A DNA stretch of 64,000 nt. Origin: Owenia fusiformis. Lineage: Eukaryota; Annelida; Polychaeta; Sabellida; Oweniidae. The stretch is from the NCBI GenBank assembly GCA_903813345.2, contig CAIIXF020000007.1, forward strand, positions 4,469,730 to 4,533,729, given 5' to 3'. The notes beneath the pieces are model-generated. The model was not told where the DNA came from and did not search any database. It saw nothing but the letters and a program-made list of their open reading frames with translations. Shown piece by piece: positions 1 through 13,500 of this stretch (positions within the stretch are counted from its first letter, which is position 1; each line of letters opens with the position of its first letter). The position numbers were made by a program, and so were the translations under genes.

Positions 1-42
1 CAGAGTTCTTACACCATGGCCTAATTAAGAAATATAAACCGA

Positions 43-152
43 AGAGCAGGGGTAATATTGTCGAATACAGCACGCAAGGCTAGGCACAAACGTTTTCGAA
101 AGCTTTTGTGCCTAGCCCTAAGGGGTGTAATCGACAATATTACACCTGCTCT
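43..152. repeat. 110 bp foldback (MITE-like) element
   Basis: Two nested pairs of inverted arms are visible. The outer pair starts agagcaggggtaatattgtc and returns at the right end as its reverse complement; the inner pair is ggctaggcacaaa against tttgtgcctagcc. No clear target duplication was found. It is probably a small non-autonomous DNA element. The flanking bases 153-881 show no gene. Confidence 0.6.
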
Positions 153-881
153 GAGGTCTATATTACGATTGGAACATGAAAACTCACCAAAATGTTTCGA
201 ATATTCGTTATGATTCTGGTGAAATATTGACTTTGTTCACAGTTTATAGATGGCGTGACTACAGTCATGTTCGAATGACAATTAAAGTTTAGAGGTTAAA
301 GCACATTAGTACTACATTTGTATTTCTAGTACCTGATAGGATAGTATACATATAATGTACCTGATATAGACTGTTTACAGGGTGGGTATATGTAGCATAG
401 CAGATCTAGTACTTCATCATATTCTTTGCCAGGGAGGGGGATCTGCTTTGCACCTTTCTCCTATAGAGAAAACACACAGTATAATTAAAAATTGCATCAT
501 TCGATGGGCTTGCAATGGTGAGAAATGTAATATTTTGATGACAAAAAGCTGATTTCTCTTAAATGAGGCAAAAGTACAGATGGAAGCAGTGTAAATTACA
601 AGTGGGGATCCCTATAAAAGATATAAACATAAGTTCAGATGATAGATAGGCAGTTTTCATTGGTCAGAAAATTGTTGAAAAATGAACAGACAGATGGATG
701 GGTGAGTGCTTCCATAGGCTAAACATGTGAGTCAAAAAAGTGTTATTTGTATATAATGACAGAAAAGATAAAGTATATTATTATAAGTAGTTTATTAAAT
801 TATAGAGACAATAAATGACCTTTTATTCACAAAAGATGACTCCAACCAGCCATGATACAGATAGTGTTACTTATACATTAC

Positions 882-1197
882 CTGAAAATCAGAGCTGAAC
901 ATTGCTTTGAAAACTGGCGACCACTGCATGAGAACAGCTCTATGGGCGTGCAAACATCTCTCTCCGATGCACAGAATAATATCACTTAGGTTATGAGGTT
1001 GACCAAAGTCAGGCATCAATTCTGAGAATTCAGGAGAACTTTTGTTGGATTTTATTGGAAGAGTAAACTTGTTAAGAATATCTTCTTCTGACTTGACATT
1101 GAATGGCTGTAGTTTGAAGTCTCCATCCCCTTTCTCAGCCATCTTCCCTATATATTCAGTATATTGTATGCCTAGTATCAAAGGATCAATCGAGAGC
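882..1197 (-). CDS. BTB/POZ-domain protein, single exon (partial)
   Basis: Minus-strand exon with a good acceptor (tgtcattttgcag) before 1197 and a donor (CAG|GTAATG) after 882. It is open throughout and ends in phase 0. An internal ATG at 1142 could be the real start, giving 87 codons (MAEKGDGDFKLQPFN...). The last third reads LSDIILCIGERCLHAHRAVL followed by SPVFKAMF, the start of a BTB/POZ domain (D, H-A-H-R, S-x-x-F-x-x-M-F positions). BTB domains mediate dimerisation and often link substrates to cullin-3 ligases, so this is probably a BTB adaptor, but the exon ends mid-domain and no later exon is seen in 1-881; the rest must lie left of the window. Subfamily cannot be decided. Confidence 0.7.
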
Positions 1198-2311
1198 CTG
1201 CAAAATGACATGCATATCAGTTATCGAATCATACTCCCCATTAGACAATCAAATCTAAATTCATAATCAGCAATCTAAAAGACTCATGCTGATCTAAAAT
1301 ATCTTGATCACTTTTTGTAAAAGTGAAAAAGTGGTGTTTGAATTTGAATTTCGGACTCATTGTCAACCTTCAAGACCGGGCTTATTCAAGGATTTGTTAA
1401 TACCTGGCACCTGGCACTAACATGTGATGTCCGAGTGAAACTCCCCAAATTACAAAGTACATGTATAGGGGCATATGGGGCATTGTGAAGACTCTATAGA
1501 CAGTGACAATGCTCCAGATTTTCGGTGAGAAATTTTACAGCACAGGCTCAGGAAGAAGATTTAAATCCCCTCCCAGTCACAGTATAATGTAAAAAATGCT
1601 GTATTTTTTCTAAGTAATATCCAGTTACTCGAGTCTCTAGCTTACAGCTAGACGTAACTTCATTGATTTCGTATGTACTGTGCTACACGCACCTACACGC
1701 ACCTAGAATTCATTTTTAATAAATGTTATAAATATTTCTAAGAATATTAATCATATTTAGGATGAAGCGTTGCTTGTCTGGATTTAGATATTTTAAAATT
1801 TCATTTCGGAGTTTGACACATGGTGGAATTTTCTCGCTGTAGCTAAAAATGGCTTCCGGTTCTGGACGTGAATTCAATATTTGAAATTTCTATTACACTC
1901 ATCTTATTAAGAGTTCATATCGCATAATAACCCTTATTATCGGATTCCAGCTGTTAGTAGTATTAATTTGAATAAATTAAAACTGAGTAGTACAGCTGAG
2001 TGGACATGTATATGCACCGATAACTAGGTCTATTTTTGCTTAGCTGCCAACGGAAACACACCTTTATAGGAGACTAGGCTATTTGTACATAGCTGTAAAT
2101 AGCACATGGATTTTAGTTCAGATGATCTGCTCGACTTGTTGAATTTTTTCAACAGTCATTTGTTTGCAGTTTTTTTTGGAACTTTATTTACTAGTCTAGC
2201 TACATTTGTTTGGACTTATGAACCATTAGTACGGCCCCTAGTGCTCCTGAAATAATGTATTTGGCCAGGTAGGGAAATATTATGATTTTTCAAGATGGAA
2301 GTTTGAATACT

Positions 2312-2596
2312 GAAGGTCTAAATGACCATGGTCTATAATGACCACAGTCAAGGTCTAGATGACCACATGTTAGGTCTAAATGACCACAATTTAGGTCTAA
2401 ATGACCACAGTTTAGGTCTTAATGACCACAGTTTAGGTCTGAATGACCACAGTTTAGGTCTGAATGACCACATGTTATTTCTAAATGAACACATTTTAGG
2501 TCTAAATGACCACTGTTTATGTCTGAATGCACACACCAAAGGTCCAAATGACCAAAGTTCAAGGCCTATAAACCAAAGTTTGACCAAGGTTCAAAA
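2312..2596. repeat. 21 bp minisatellite (about 12 degenerate units)
   Basis: Repeats of a unit close to aggtctaaatgaccacagttt follow one another from about 2312. Because the unit is a multiple of three and lacks stops in some frames, both strands carry open frames with a seven-residue period (LGLNDHS on plus). These are best explained by the repeat, not by a gene. Confidence 0.85.
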
Positions 2597-5500
2597 TGAG
2601 CCGCCATCAGAATAATAGTCATATTAGAGGTCATATTACAGTTTCAGCGAGCATATCCAAAGCCTCATAGTAGGTTCAAATTAATAGAATCATTTTTGTT
2701 TTGATTCAAGTTCTAGTAATCAGACAAGCATGTAAAATCTGTCCATAAATATTGGTCAAAAACATTATCCTAGTAGATATCAAAATATGAAGAAAAGGCT
2801 AGAGCAAATAAGCTATCTAGAAAGTAAATGAACTAAAAATGTTCCTAGTCCCAAAGCAGATAGAAATCTACAATTGCAAAATGGGAAATGGCATATGCAA
2901 TACTGGTAATGTGTGTCACATGGACTTCCTGAAATAAAGCTCTTTATCCATGGAAATCGGGTTAACAGCCCTAGATCAAATGACAATACTCGTACAATAT
3001 TTTGATTAAAACAGCTATTGTTGCTAAACAAGGATTTCCCATAACCAACTACTGTAGTTGGAACAAGCTTCATGCTTCAAATTTTCATTTTCAAGAGTGA
3101 ATTGGAGAATTTTCTGTCTTCATACCATTACCTAACCAAAAAGAGAATAACCCAAGCTGGGCAAAAGAATTGTTTGGTGATGACTCAACAAAGTTTTTGT
3201 CAAAGACATGAAAACATATTTTTTCTAGATCAAAATCGTTCAATAGATTATAAATACAAGTATTTGACAGCCTTTTGAATAGGCCAGTGAAAGCAGAAAC
3301 TGTCAGCTGCCAATAGCTATACAGCTAGAAGTCATGACAAACAATGTCATTATAGACGATGTCGCTCCAGCACAACTTAGGCTGTAGAAAAATCCTTGTC
3401 CAATGACAGGTACGTCAATTTTATTTTTAAAATTAAACCAAAATGGATCTAAAAAAGATGAATGTTTTGACATAACATCAGATCTAGAAAAAACAATCTG
3501 GAAGTTCACTAAAACAGAAACTTAGGTAAATTACATATACTTTTTGAAGTTTCAAAGTCACCTACATAGAAATATGAAGTATGGTCAAGGTTACCAGAGA
3601 TTCTGAGAAATGATAACAATATAGCTTAAGATTTCTAAATGGAAAGCAGCTTTAATATTTCTAAAAACTGCGATTTTAAGCAATCGGATGTTTTGTCCAT
3701 CCTTTAAAAACAGGAGATTCATTTAACTCTTAAACATGCAACAGAAAAGCAAAGTCAAGCATAGATCAATTTCTGTGTCACATATTGTTACAGGAGAAAG
3801 AGGATTGTTCCCAGAGACTCGTTCTCAATCTAAACTCTAAAAAATCTAAACCTTAACCATTTAGTTGGTATGAATATTTCAAAATGGAAGACATGGTTAC
3901 TCTAAGAAACATGAGATGGCCAAACAATTACCGATGGTGAAAGTCCATGCTAAGGATGCTTATATGACCATAAGCATACATTTGAGGCACAGGAAATAGC
4001 TCTGTTGAATGATATAACATCATTTGAGATCATTACTATGGACCTTGCTTCCCTCAAACTCGTAAAATACCATAAGCACTATTGTGGAATATTTCATTTG
4101 GTTTTGAATCTTTTATTGATTCTCTGATGTCATTAACCTCTCGCCTATCTGCTACTCATGAACATGATTTCAAGTTAGTGAAATATTTGTTTCAAACTGA
4201 AGTTTCTGATAAATGGGGAAAAGCCTATTGTTGCATTTTTCCCATCATAAAATGGAGCTTTGTAGGTTTGTGATCAATACAATTGAGATGAACTTGAAGG
4301 CCTTAATAGAAATGATAGTTTCTATCAAAATTCTCGCAAAGACTTTGTAGGGATAGAATCAACCCTAGTCAGTAATCTTACTCAAGTTATTGAGATACTT
4401 TTGAATTGTACTTTAGTCTGTAATCTGTATATTGAACCTCTACATTTATTGACACTTGCAAAGGTCAAAGCAGTCCTACATGTATGCATTGATTACCAAA
4501 ATAACTCACAAAAAATGAATTCAAAATTTGATAGTGATTGGTCCAAGAAGTCGAAATTCAGAATACTAATAGTGTTATCCAAATCAATAATTACAATAAC
4601 AACAAAAAAGCAGCCTGTTTGGCTAAAGTTCAAGTCTGACGGGACAGTAGCTTAGGGGAAATAGATTAAACAAAAAATTGTTTCATATGAATGAAAGCCA
4701 TGGATATGGTAGTGAAAGTATTCACAAAACTTAGACAATGTTATATAAAATTAACAAGAAAACCACGATGACATTATGTGAACAAAATGTGGGGAACGAG
4801 ATGGCTAGAAATGTTAAAAGCAATGCAAGATCGTTCAGATACCTTTGCCAGAGATATCATTATTACCGTATAATATCTTCCAAGGAATCAGAATTGAATG
4901 TCAGATCAAACCTAGAGAAATTCCTCGATGCATCAAACTAGAAATAAGATTGGGAGATTTTTCCTAATTGAAAGTTTTAAGGTCCAGATAAATTGATTTT
5001 GTCGACCAGTAGAAAATTAATATTTCAGGTGGAAACTAAACCCAGAAACTCTGGAAGTTGACATATTTATTCAGAATAAACAGTCAAATAACTTTCCTCC
5101 AATTTCTTAAATCAGCCGATTACTGATTAAAGTGAGACAGAAAAAATGCACAGATATGGCTCTTATAGCCCCAATGTGGCAAATGGCTCTGCGGTATCTA
5201 TAATGGTTGGAAATGTTGGTCTGTATGCCCATCTTATTGCCAAACCATATGAAATTACTAATATCTAATCTTACAGCCTTTATAAAAAAAGAAGCTACAT
5301 AACACTAACGGTGTCCAAATTATCATCCTCAAGTTTGAAACTAGAGGTTTCTGTGACAAACTGGCAAAACATGTATGTTCATTAAATCAAGTAAAGAAAG
5401 TACTTAAATTACTTCCAAGGACCCCTAAAAAACATGGGTATGCTGCATGTTCTAATAAACATGACATTAATATTTAGCCTCTGATACAAATTTAGCCAAT

Positions 5501-6308
5501 TTCCTAACTGAAATGTCAAATCAGGTATATGCTATTCGTTTCTCGATACTTAAAGTCTGCAAAATCAGCATATAATGGAACCATAGATAGGTAAGTCAAT
5601 ACCATGTTCTGGTTGATTTTATGGAAACTTTTACAATGGAAACCCACTAAATAAAATAAATGAAACTTGGGATGTGAATAAGGTCGTACTGTATCTCACA
5701 TTGAACATTCGGGTCAGAATAGAATTCTCAACTGAAAGTACACAATAAGTCATGTTAATGTCTATTTCAAGCATGTATCCCAGGGCCTCTGAAATAACAT
5801 GCCATTGGATGGTTGTCAAAGACAGAATGTCAACACATAAAATTGGGGTTTCAAGTTTTTTCATGAGAATCCATTTAATGATGTTGTACTAGCATTTAGA
5901 AAATACCAGAAACATCTGAAACAAACTACTAGTAGTAGAAGGGAATCATAAGAAGGAAGTTTAAATTATCCTTGTCAAATGTCATGCGATGCCATGCATG
6001 TACATATCCAGTAAAACATCTCATATACATACACATTAGCAGTTTCTATAACAATACATAAAGGTCTTAATTTTATAGAATAATAATAATAGATAGATAT
6101 TTAATAAATACATTTAAGTACATTTGAAAGACATATTTAACCAGGTATGCAGTAACAGTACCATAAACTTGAACATTTGATATATCTACAAACCAAGTGA
6201 TGGGAAATGCAAATTAACTGAATGCTTAACAATTTTACAATCTGTTAAACTGATAAAGGAAATTAAAGGATTTAGATCAGTTGTTCTGAGGTCATGTTAC
6301 TTTAAACA
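2597..6308. other. AT-rich non-coding stretch inside the 5 kb block
   Basis: About 3.7 kb with only short reading frames on both strands. None has a recognisable motif or convincing splice pair. No RNA gene was recognised. Confidence 0.5.
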
Positions 6309-6418
6309 TGCGATATGAACTCTTAATAAGATGAGTGTAATAGAAATTTTACAATTTCTTAAGAATCTCGCTAATGAAATTATAATTTTATTAACGAGAT
6401 CTTATTAAGAGTTCATAT
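6309..6418. repeat. Junction-like segment of the 5 kb block's ends
   Basis: About 110 bp bounded by inverted copies of the arm tip (atatgaactcttaataagat and its reverse complement). The middle is made of the sequences that flank the left arm (gagtgtaatagaaatt) and the right arm (tcgctaatgaaattataatt), placed side by side. See the related finding. Confidence 0.55.
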
Positions 6419-7436
6419 ATTCCCCCCTCGCCCACCCAGTCGTTAATTGTCACTAAAACACAGTTTTGTGTTATTTCAGAACATAACCACAGACAACTGA
6501 GTTATGAAGGATAGAATTAACATTCAACAATCTTCATCAAGTCAAATATTATGTATCTGGATTTTTACACTCTCAAAGTTGTAATGAAAGTTTTTAAAGT
6601 TTAAATTTCACAAACAGTGAAAGGTTTATATCCTATACTACACAAGGACTTTATTTTAACTTTGCATCCCACAAAGATTTAGGGATAAATTGGACATCTC
6701 ACAAGCAGTGGATGTAGTTGTTTTCTTAGTCAAAGAATTCACTGAAGTTTACTCATAGTAAGGTGAGTTTTTCAATGGTTTCAGAATATTAAGTTGGCAT
6801 CTAAGCAATAGACCTAGTTATCGGTGCATATACATGTCCACTCAGCTGTACTACTCAGTTTTAATTTATTCAAATTAATACTACTAACAGCTGGAATCCG
6901 ATAATAAGGGTTATTATGCGATATGAACTCTTAATAAGATCTCGTTAATAAAATTATAATTTCATTAGCGAGATTCTTAAGAAATTGTAAAATTATTCTC
7001 GCTAAAAGAAATCAAATATAACAATAGATTCAGACGGGGATGTGAGCTGATGTTCTTCAAATCTATACATAAAGGTATATTTCATATTATTATGCCATAT
7101 TTACTGTGCGTGTGACACAATCATTTACAATATTTATAATACTAAGGCAGCTCAATCTTCCTCCTCAAAGCCGGAATATAGAGAAGGCTTTGGACCGAAG
7201 TAAATATCCAGTGTTCCAGTATTTGTGTTTTACAGTGTAAACAGGAGAGTGGTTTTATTGACGCGCAATCATTATAGATCTACTATAAAAAGAACAAAAT
7301 GAAGTATTGGTATTACCTTTTCAGATAATTACGACCAAAACAGCAAAAATGATCTGATGTCTATTGTTTTATCGATTATACTTGGAAGAGAAAAATGTCA
7401 AAAATAATGTTTCATTATCGCCCAAACGTCACGTGA

Positions 7437-7448
7437 CGGAATTCCCGG
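7437..7448. promoter_or_regulatory. CACGTG palindrome in the TUBD1 promoter region
   Basis: The 12 bp perfect palindrome CGTCACGTGACG lies about 90 bp upstream of the TUBD1 ATG. It contains an E-box (CACGTG) of the kind bound by bHLH-zip factors. A GC-richer patch with AATGGCGG follows. Promoter role is inferred from position. Confidence 0.4.
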
Positions 7449-7537
7449 GAAATACCTTAATGGCGGACAAACTCAAACCCCAAAAATTTTAAAATGTCTA
7501 AATTTACCGTATTACTCATCGAAATGAGCCAATTATA

Positions 7538-10500
7538 ATGTCCAATGTTGTTGTACAGGTGGGGCAATGTGGCAATCAACTAGGCCAACATTTTTGGAAG
7601 CAGGTGTTAAAAGATAAACAAAATAATGATAGGTTTGTATCTGAATTCCAGTCCACAAACAAAATCATTGAAATTATTTCAGTCACATGTTTATCACTCT
7701 CACTTACAGTCTGTGGAGCACTTTGACGTTCAGTCAGTGATCTACCTTTGCATCTGTGCCTCAGCGCATCTGTCAATGTGAGAAACATGCTGTGCCACAT
7801 ACTATGTAGCCCTGTGGTAGATGTAGAGTAGTGTATCTGTACTAATGAGCTCTAATGTTTTCATCAGATATATCGATACAAGAATCAATATCTAAGCCCT
7901 GTGATAAAGGACCTGTTGTACATCGCATCAGTTTCAAAACATTAATATTGAATTCTTTCCTCAATTAGCTTTAAAAATCATGTGATTAAAGCGGGACTGT
8001 CGAATAAAAGCACAATTTGAGTACCCCCCATAAGGTTTGATGCTTAAAGATGTACAGCAAGTTTGTCCATCTACTTACCAAGTTTGAGGACTCAACTAAT
8101 TTGTTACGATATCAGTTTTGATGATTGTTCACAGACATTACAGATACATGTAAACACCATAATTAAAAAGTAAATAAAAATGTTTACTCAAACCATGGGC
8201 ATTCAAGAAAGCCCATGCTCAAACTTATATAACAATACATATATACATGTATAAGTAGTGCAATTGATCATTTCCAAATAATATGAGTGTTCTTTTCATG
8301 ACGTTATTCTGAAATTATTTATATGTTTAGGAAATTGCACTTTATTGTAATCAGTTGGTAGGGCATTCAACTTTTAACCAATTTGTTTTCTGGTTGCCAG
8401 GTATGAATCCTGACTGTACCTATTTTTTTTATCACACTATCGGTGGGATATAGTCGTCATACTGGTCATGGTCGTGATCGTGGTCGTGATCGTGATCGTC
8501 CCGCTTTTTGTCATCGCCGTTTAAGGAAAACTGCTCATCAGATTTTCTCCAAATTCGCAGAGATGATAGAGCATATGAAGTACTAGAGCTGATTAACTTT
8601 TGGGTGGCCATCTTGTTTTCTGGCGGCCATTTTGAAGGTTTTTCGAAAGATCTTGTCATCGCCATTTCAGGAAAACCGCTCATTGGATTTCCTTCAAATT
8701 TACACAAATGATAGAGGATATCAAGTACTAGAGCTGATTAACTTTTGGGTGGCCATCTTGTTTTCTTGTTCTTGAAAGGAGGAGGGAAGTTAGTGCAACA
8801 GATTTTGGACAGTCATATGTTTGATTTTGGCCATTTCCTGGGGATTTAAACAGGTGCATATGTTAGGCGAATGCATTACCTCCAGGAAAATCACTTCTAG
8901 AGATGATAAAATAATTTCGACCTTGAGACAGGGTAGATGCAAACAACCCACCCACATGTTTTTTCTGAAACGTTTTCCTGATTTTCAACCCCTTCCATCC
9001 CTGCTTTTTTAATTTTTCTTGCATCAATATGTTGCATTTTGACACACAGATAATCCCTTAAAAGGAATAAATGATTCCTTTTAGATTAAGTGGAAAACAA
9101 TATTTCCCATGTTATTTTCCCATAGGAAAAATCATTGCTTTCAGCTAAGTTTGGTCACCCATAATGGGTATCTTTAAAACCCCTGAAGGAATCACTTATT
9201 CCTTTAAAGTGGTTAACTATGTGTCAAAATGCAACATATTAATGCAAGAAAAATTGAAAAAGCAGGGGTGGAAGGGGTCATAAATTAGGAAAACATTTCA
9301 GAAAAAACATGTGGGTGGGTTGTTTGCATCTACCCTGTCTCAAAGTCGAAATTATTTTATCATCTCTAGAAGTGATTTTCCTGAAGGTAATGCATTGGCC
9401 TAACATATGCAATTGTTTAAATCCCCAGGAAATGGCCAAAATCAAACATATGACTGTCCAAAATCTGTTGCACTAACTTCCCTCCTCCTTTGTAAACATA
9501 ATAGGAGAACAGTTTTCCTGGTTCATAGTGTCTGCCTATTTGATGGCGTGATCTCGTTCATGTCCTGTGCCTTGTTAACAACAACAGTTGCATGTTTCTA
9601 GTTGTAGTAGTTGAATAGAAATATAGATAAAACAATTGTATATTGCTTTAGACTAATTGTGTTTTATCTGACAGTTGGTTGTTCTGTTGGTTGTTCTATT
9701 GATTTTCTCAGTATATTGGGAATACTGTGCTCAAAGTTGGTCTCAATATATTAATAAGATATGATAGTATATAAGCCATTAGAGTGGAACATCACTGATT
9801 GAGAGAAAAATTACAAGACAGTCCCACTTTAAAGTCAGATTCATAAATCCATAAACAACTTTGAATCTAAAAAAGAAATCAAAGGACCACTAGTAGAGAC
9901 ATATGTACAAGACCTAACTTTTGTATATTTCAGATAGTTTGATATAATGTGCAGCAAAGATGTGTCCTTTTGTAATTAAGGGAGTTTCAGCCTTGTTAAT
10001 TTTTTTCGAAAATAACATGGCAGAGAAGCATCAACATTTAAGAGGCCACACATAAATGTATGATAGCCAAACTACAAAAAAACAAAATATACAAAAGATA
10101 GGTCTAATACATATGTTTCTATTTTTTTTATATATTGTTGTAATATGGTCGTTTGATTGCTTATTTTTAAGGTTCAAAATTGTTTAGAAGTTGTAGAAGT
10201 TGTTTTTGTTTATTGAATCTGACTGTACAGGTATTTTCTTTTTCCAGCCATGGATTTGTTCACTATGATGGGAAATTCCATTCAGTTAATGTAGATAGTG
10301 AACCAAAAGTGGTGAAGCGACTTCTAAAGGACAACAAACAGAGGTTAGTTTTGTTTTTGTATAATTCTACTACTAGAATTTATTATGTGAGGGTTACTTA
10401 TATGGGAGGTTTTGGATATGGGATATCATAAGGGAAATTTAGATGTATTTAGTATTCAATTGTTGACCTCTCCAGACATCACATAATTAATTTATCCTAC

Positions 10501-13500
10501 CATGTATGACAAGTGACTTTTATTAATAAAACATTATTTAAATTAACCTAAATGGTATTTTTGTAACTATATGTAGTGGAAACATATCATATTTTTGCCA
10601 AATTTTGACTGAACTAATGGCTTTTAAACCATGAGGTACATGTATTTGGTCGTATCTCATGGTTTACAGATCTTTGCTACTCGACTCAAAACACGTCTGA
10701 CATTCATTTAAACAGGATATTTTAAACGTTGATTATTTTTTCCTTGTGGATAATTAGAGGTTAAGAGTGTTATAGCACTTGTTATATTTACAGTATGGCA
10801 TAAAAAAACATCCTATGATTTATTTTTCATGATATGAGTTTCATCCTCATATTGAAATCTGCACTGTCTCACTTTGCTCGATCCATTGTTTGAAGGCCGA
10901 TCTTTACAATAAAATAATGAAATATTAACATAAATATAAATAAATAAAATATTATCATATCCCATATTATTGCCTTTTAAGACCTTAAAATCTTGTAAAA
11001 CATAAAAATGTGTGAGTAACGAATTTCAAAAACAATTAAAAAAAATCATACCTAATACAGTGTATCTTATGTTAACTGACTCCATCCATCCAATATAAAC
11101 ATGATTTTACATTTATTGTTTCAGTAATTTCAGAAAAGAAAATGTAATTCTTGGCAAACGAGGACGGGGAACAAATTGGGCGCTAGGTATGTACCTGAAA
11201 CTCCATTCATGACAGACATGGTCCTTTCTGGTTTAGGGACTGTGCCAATATTTTTATGTTGTCCTAAAACAAAACCCCAAAATGTAACTGTACATTTGCT
11301 GATTTTTTGCTCCCCATCAAAAATTAATGTATGCTTACATAATTCTACCCCCCCCCCTCCCTCTTTAAACATAATAAATCACATATCTGGGCATTTCAAT
11401 ATATAAATCTAAATAAAAGATGATTTTAATTAGAAAAAGGCAATGAACAATTGAAGAAAATGAAGTGCATGATTAATTTTAGAAAGAACAGGAATCATTT
11501 CAACAACCTAAATTTTCCCATATTGGCTTTAAGAGCTTGTAAATAACTCTAAAAGTTTTTATTAGAATTATTCTTTTGGAATTCATTCCCCTTTCTGTCA
11601 TTCTGTCATCAACTTTAATGGTATCTTTAATGGTATCTTAAATACCAGGCACTTAAAGGCTTTGAAACAAGAGCATTTTACCAATCTTTGTATTTAAAGG
11701 AACATTCCTTGCCAGACTATTTCTCTCCTGATATGGTAGCTACAATCATATATATACTTTACATATTTAGCAAAACACAGGAAAATGTTTTCATATGGTC
11801 AATATTGATCATTTAAAAATGTAGTACTCATTCCCAGTAAGCTGCCATCTTTTCAGATTTCTTTCAAGTGATGTCATCGACTCTCACCAGTTATAACCTT
11901 GTCTATTACAGTATAGGAAAGAAGTACAAAATCACTTCTAAACAAGAAGCCCTTATCTTCTGTGTAAAAATATTTTCAGGAGTTGTCAACTTAGAACTAA
12001 AGAAGAGATCATCAAAAGGATTTTAATCATAGACCAATTTGAAAAAAATATTCAGCTGGTTTAGTAATTCTAATAGCTCCTTACCTAATGTTATATGCAA
12101 AGTTGAGAGTCGATGACATCACTTCCTGAGTGAAATTTTAAAAGATGGCAGCCTACTGGAATTGAGCACTATACTTTTTAGTGATCAATATTGACCATTT
12201 CAAAACATTTTTCTGTTTTTTGATAAACTTGCAAAATATGTATATGGTTATAGCTACCATATTAGGAGAGAGATGGTCTGGCAAGGAATACCCCTTTAAG
12301 AGGTTAATAGGCAAAGTGCTGATTCAACATTCTTAAGATTACTCTTTTTAGTCTTGTTTGATCCAAATAAAACTTGGACTTTAAGATAGAATAAGGTGTA
12401 AACTGCCAAGTTACTAAAAATCATTTTATTTTCAGGCTACAATGGGCCCAAGTCAGGGGATGATAGAGATCTGTTGGGCATTGCAACAGAGGCAATCAGG
12501 AAAGAGGTAGAAAGGTAATTTTACGGTTGATATTCACTATATACAGTTATCACACGTTTCAGCTTGTGTGATATGGGAAATCTTCCACTCAAGTAAAAAT
12601 GTATCACCACTCATGGGAATGTAGGCCAAAGACTTTTTGATTAGCCTCAGTATACTCGATATCTAGAAATAACATGTACAGTTCCCCTCAAATTTTCTGT
12701 CTGGAAACCTGCACAATGTCATCCAAAATGTGCAAAATGTCCAAAATGTGCAGACCTCAAAAGTGAGATCATCTGTATCATTCAGGCCATACCTGCTGAG
12801 GAATGCATTCAGGTCATTGACAACTGTGCAGGTTTCCCGGCTAAACCTGATGTTGTTCAAAGTGCTGTTGAATTGTGACTATCAGTCCGATGGTCATGAA
12901 ATATGGTAGGGTGGTAGGAAAAATGATGCACATATGAGTAACATATCAGGGTGTAATTTCTTAAAATGACAAAGATATGAGGAAAATGCAGGGTTTCCAT
13001 TTTTTTGACCACCCTGTACTTACATTGCTCTTGTCTCTAATGGGTTAATAGAAGGTTTACAAGTACAAGTATTATGGTGCAAGATGGGGCAGGTATGAGT
13101 CTTGTAAATCTCTTAAATTAGAGCATTGTAACTTTACTTTTTGGACAACCTGTGCACTGAATGTTATTTTATGTACTTTGTGAACAGGTGTGACAGTTTC
13201 TCTGGCATTGTGATGGTCCACAGCATCAGTGGTGGAACTGGCTCAGGTAGGTGTCTCTTAATACATTTACTTCTGTGTGTTTTATCATGGGCTTAAAGAA
13301 AACCCATGGTTTTTCTCGTCCTCTTAAAGAACATGTTAATTTGGAAAAATTCAATTAAAGAACAGGCCATAGAAATGAAAAGAAAAAGATATTGATAGAA
13401 TATCACTTGTGAAAGATGCACAGGTATTCACCTCAATAGAATTAGATATTCATATATTCTCCCTTTTTCAATATCCTTCCCCAGAATGAGGTTCCTTTTT

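Larger units (their letters stand above)
1901..6940. mobile_element. 5 kb block with 150 bp inverted terminal arms
   Basis: Bases 1901-2051 reappear as the reverse complement at 6793-6940 (both share atcttattaagagttcatat at the outer end). The arms match over almost their whole length. Between them is AT-rich DNA with a minisatellite (2312-2596) and only short chance reading frames, so this is most likely a non-autonomous transposon or an inverted satellite segment. No transposase is seen and no target duplication is obvious. The outer flanks are related to a third segment at 6309-6418. Confidence 0.5.

Noticed and set aside
2322-2615. 97-codon repeat frame (LGLNDHS units)
   Set aside because: Explained by the 21 bp minisatellite; no homology, no splice or poly(A) context.
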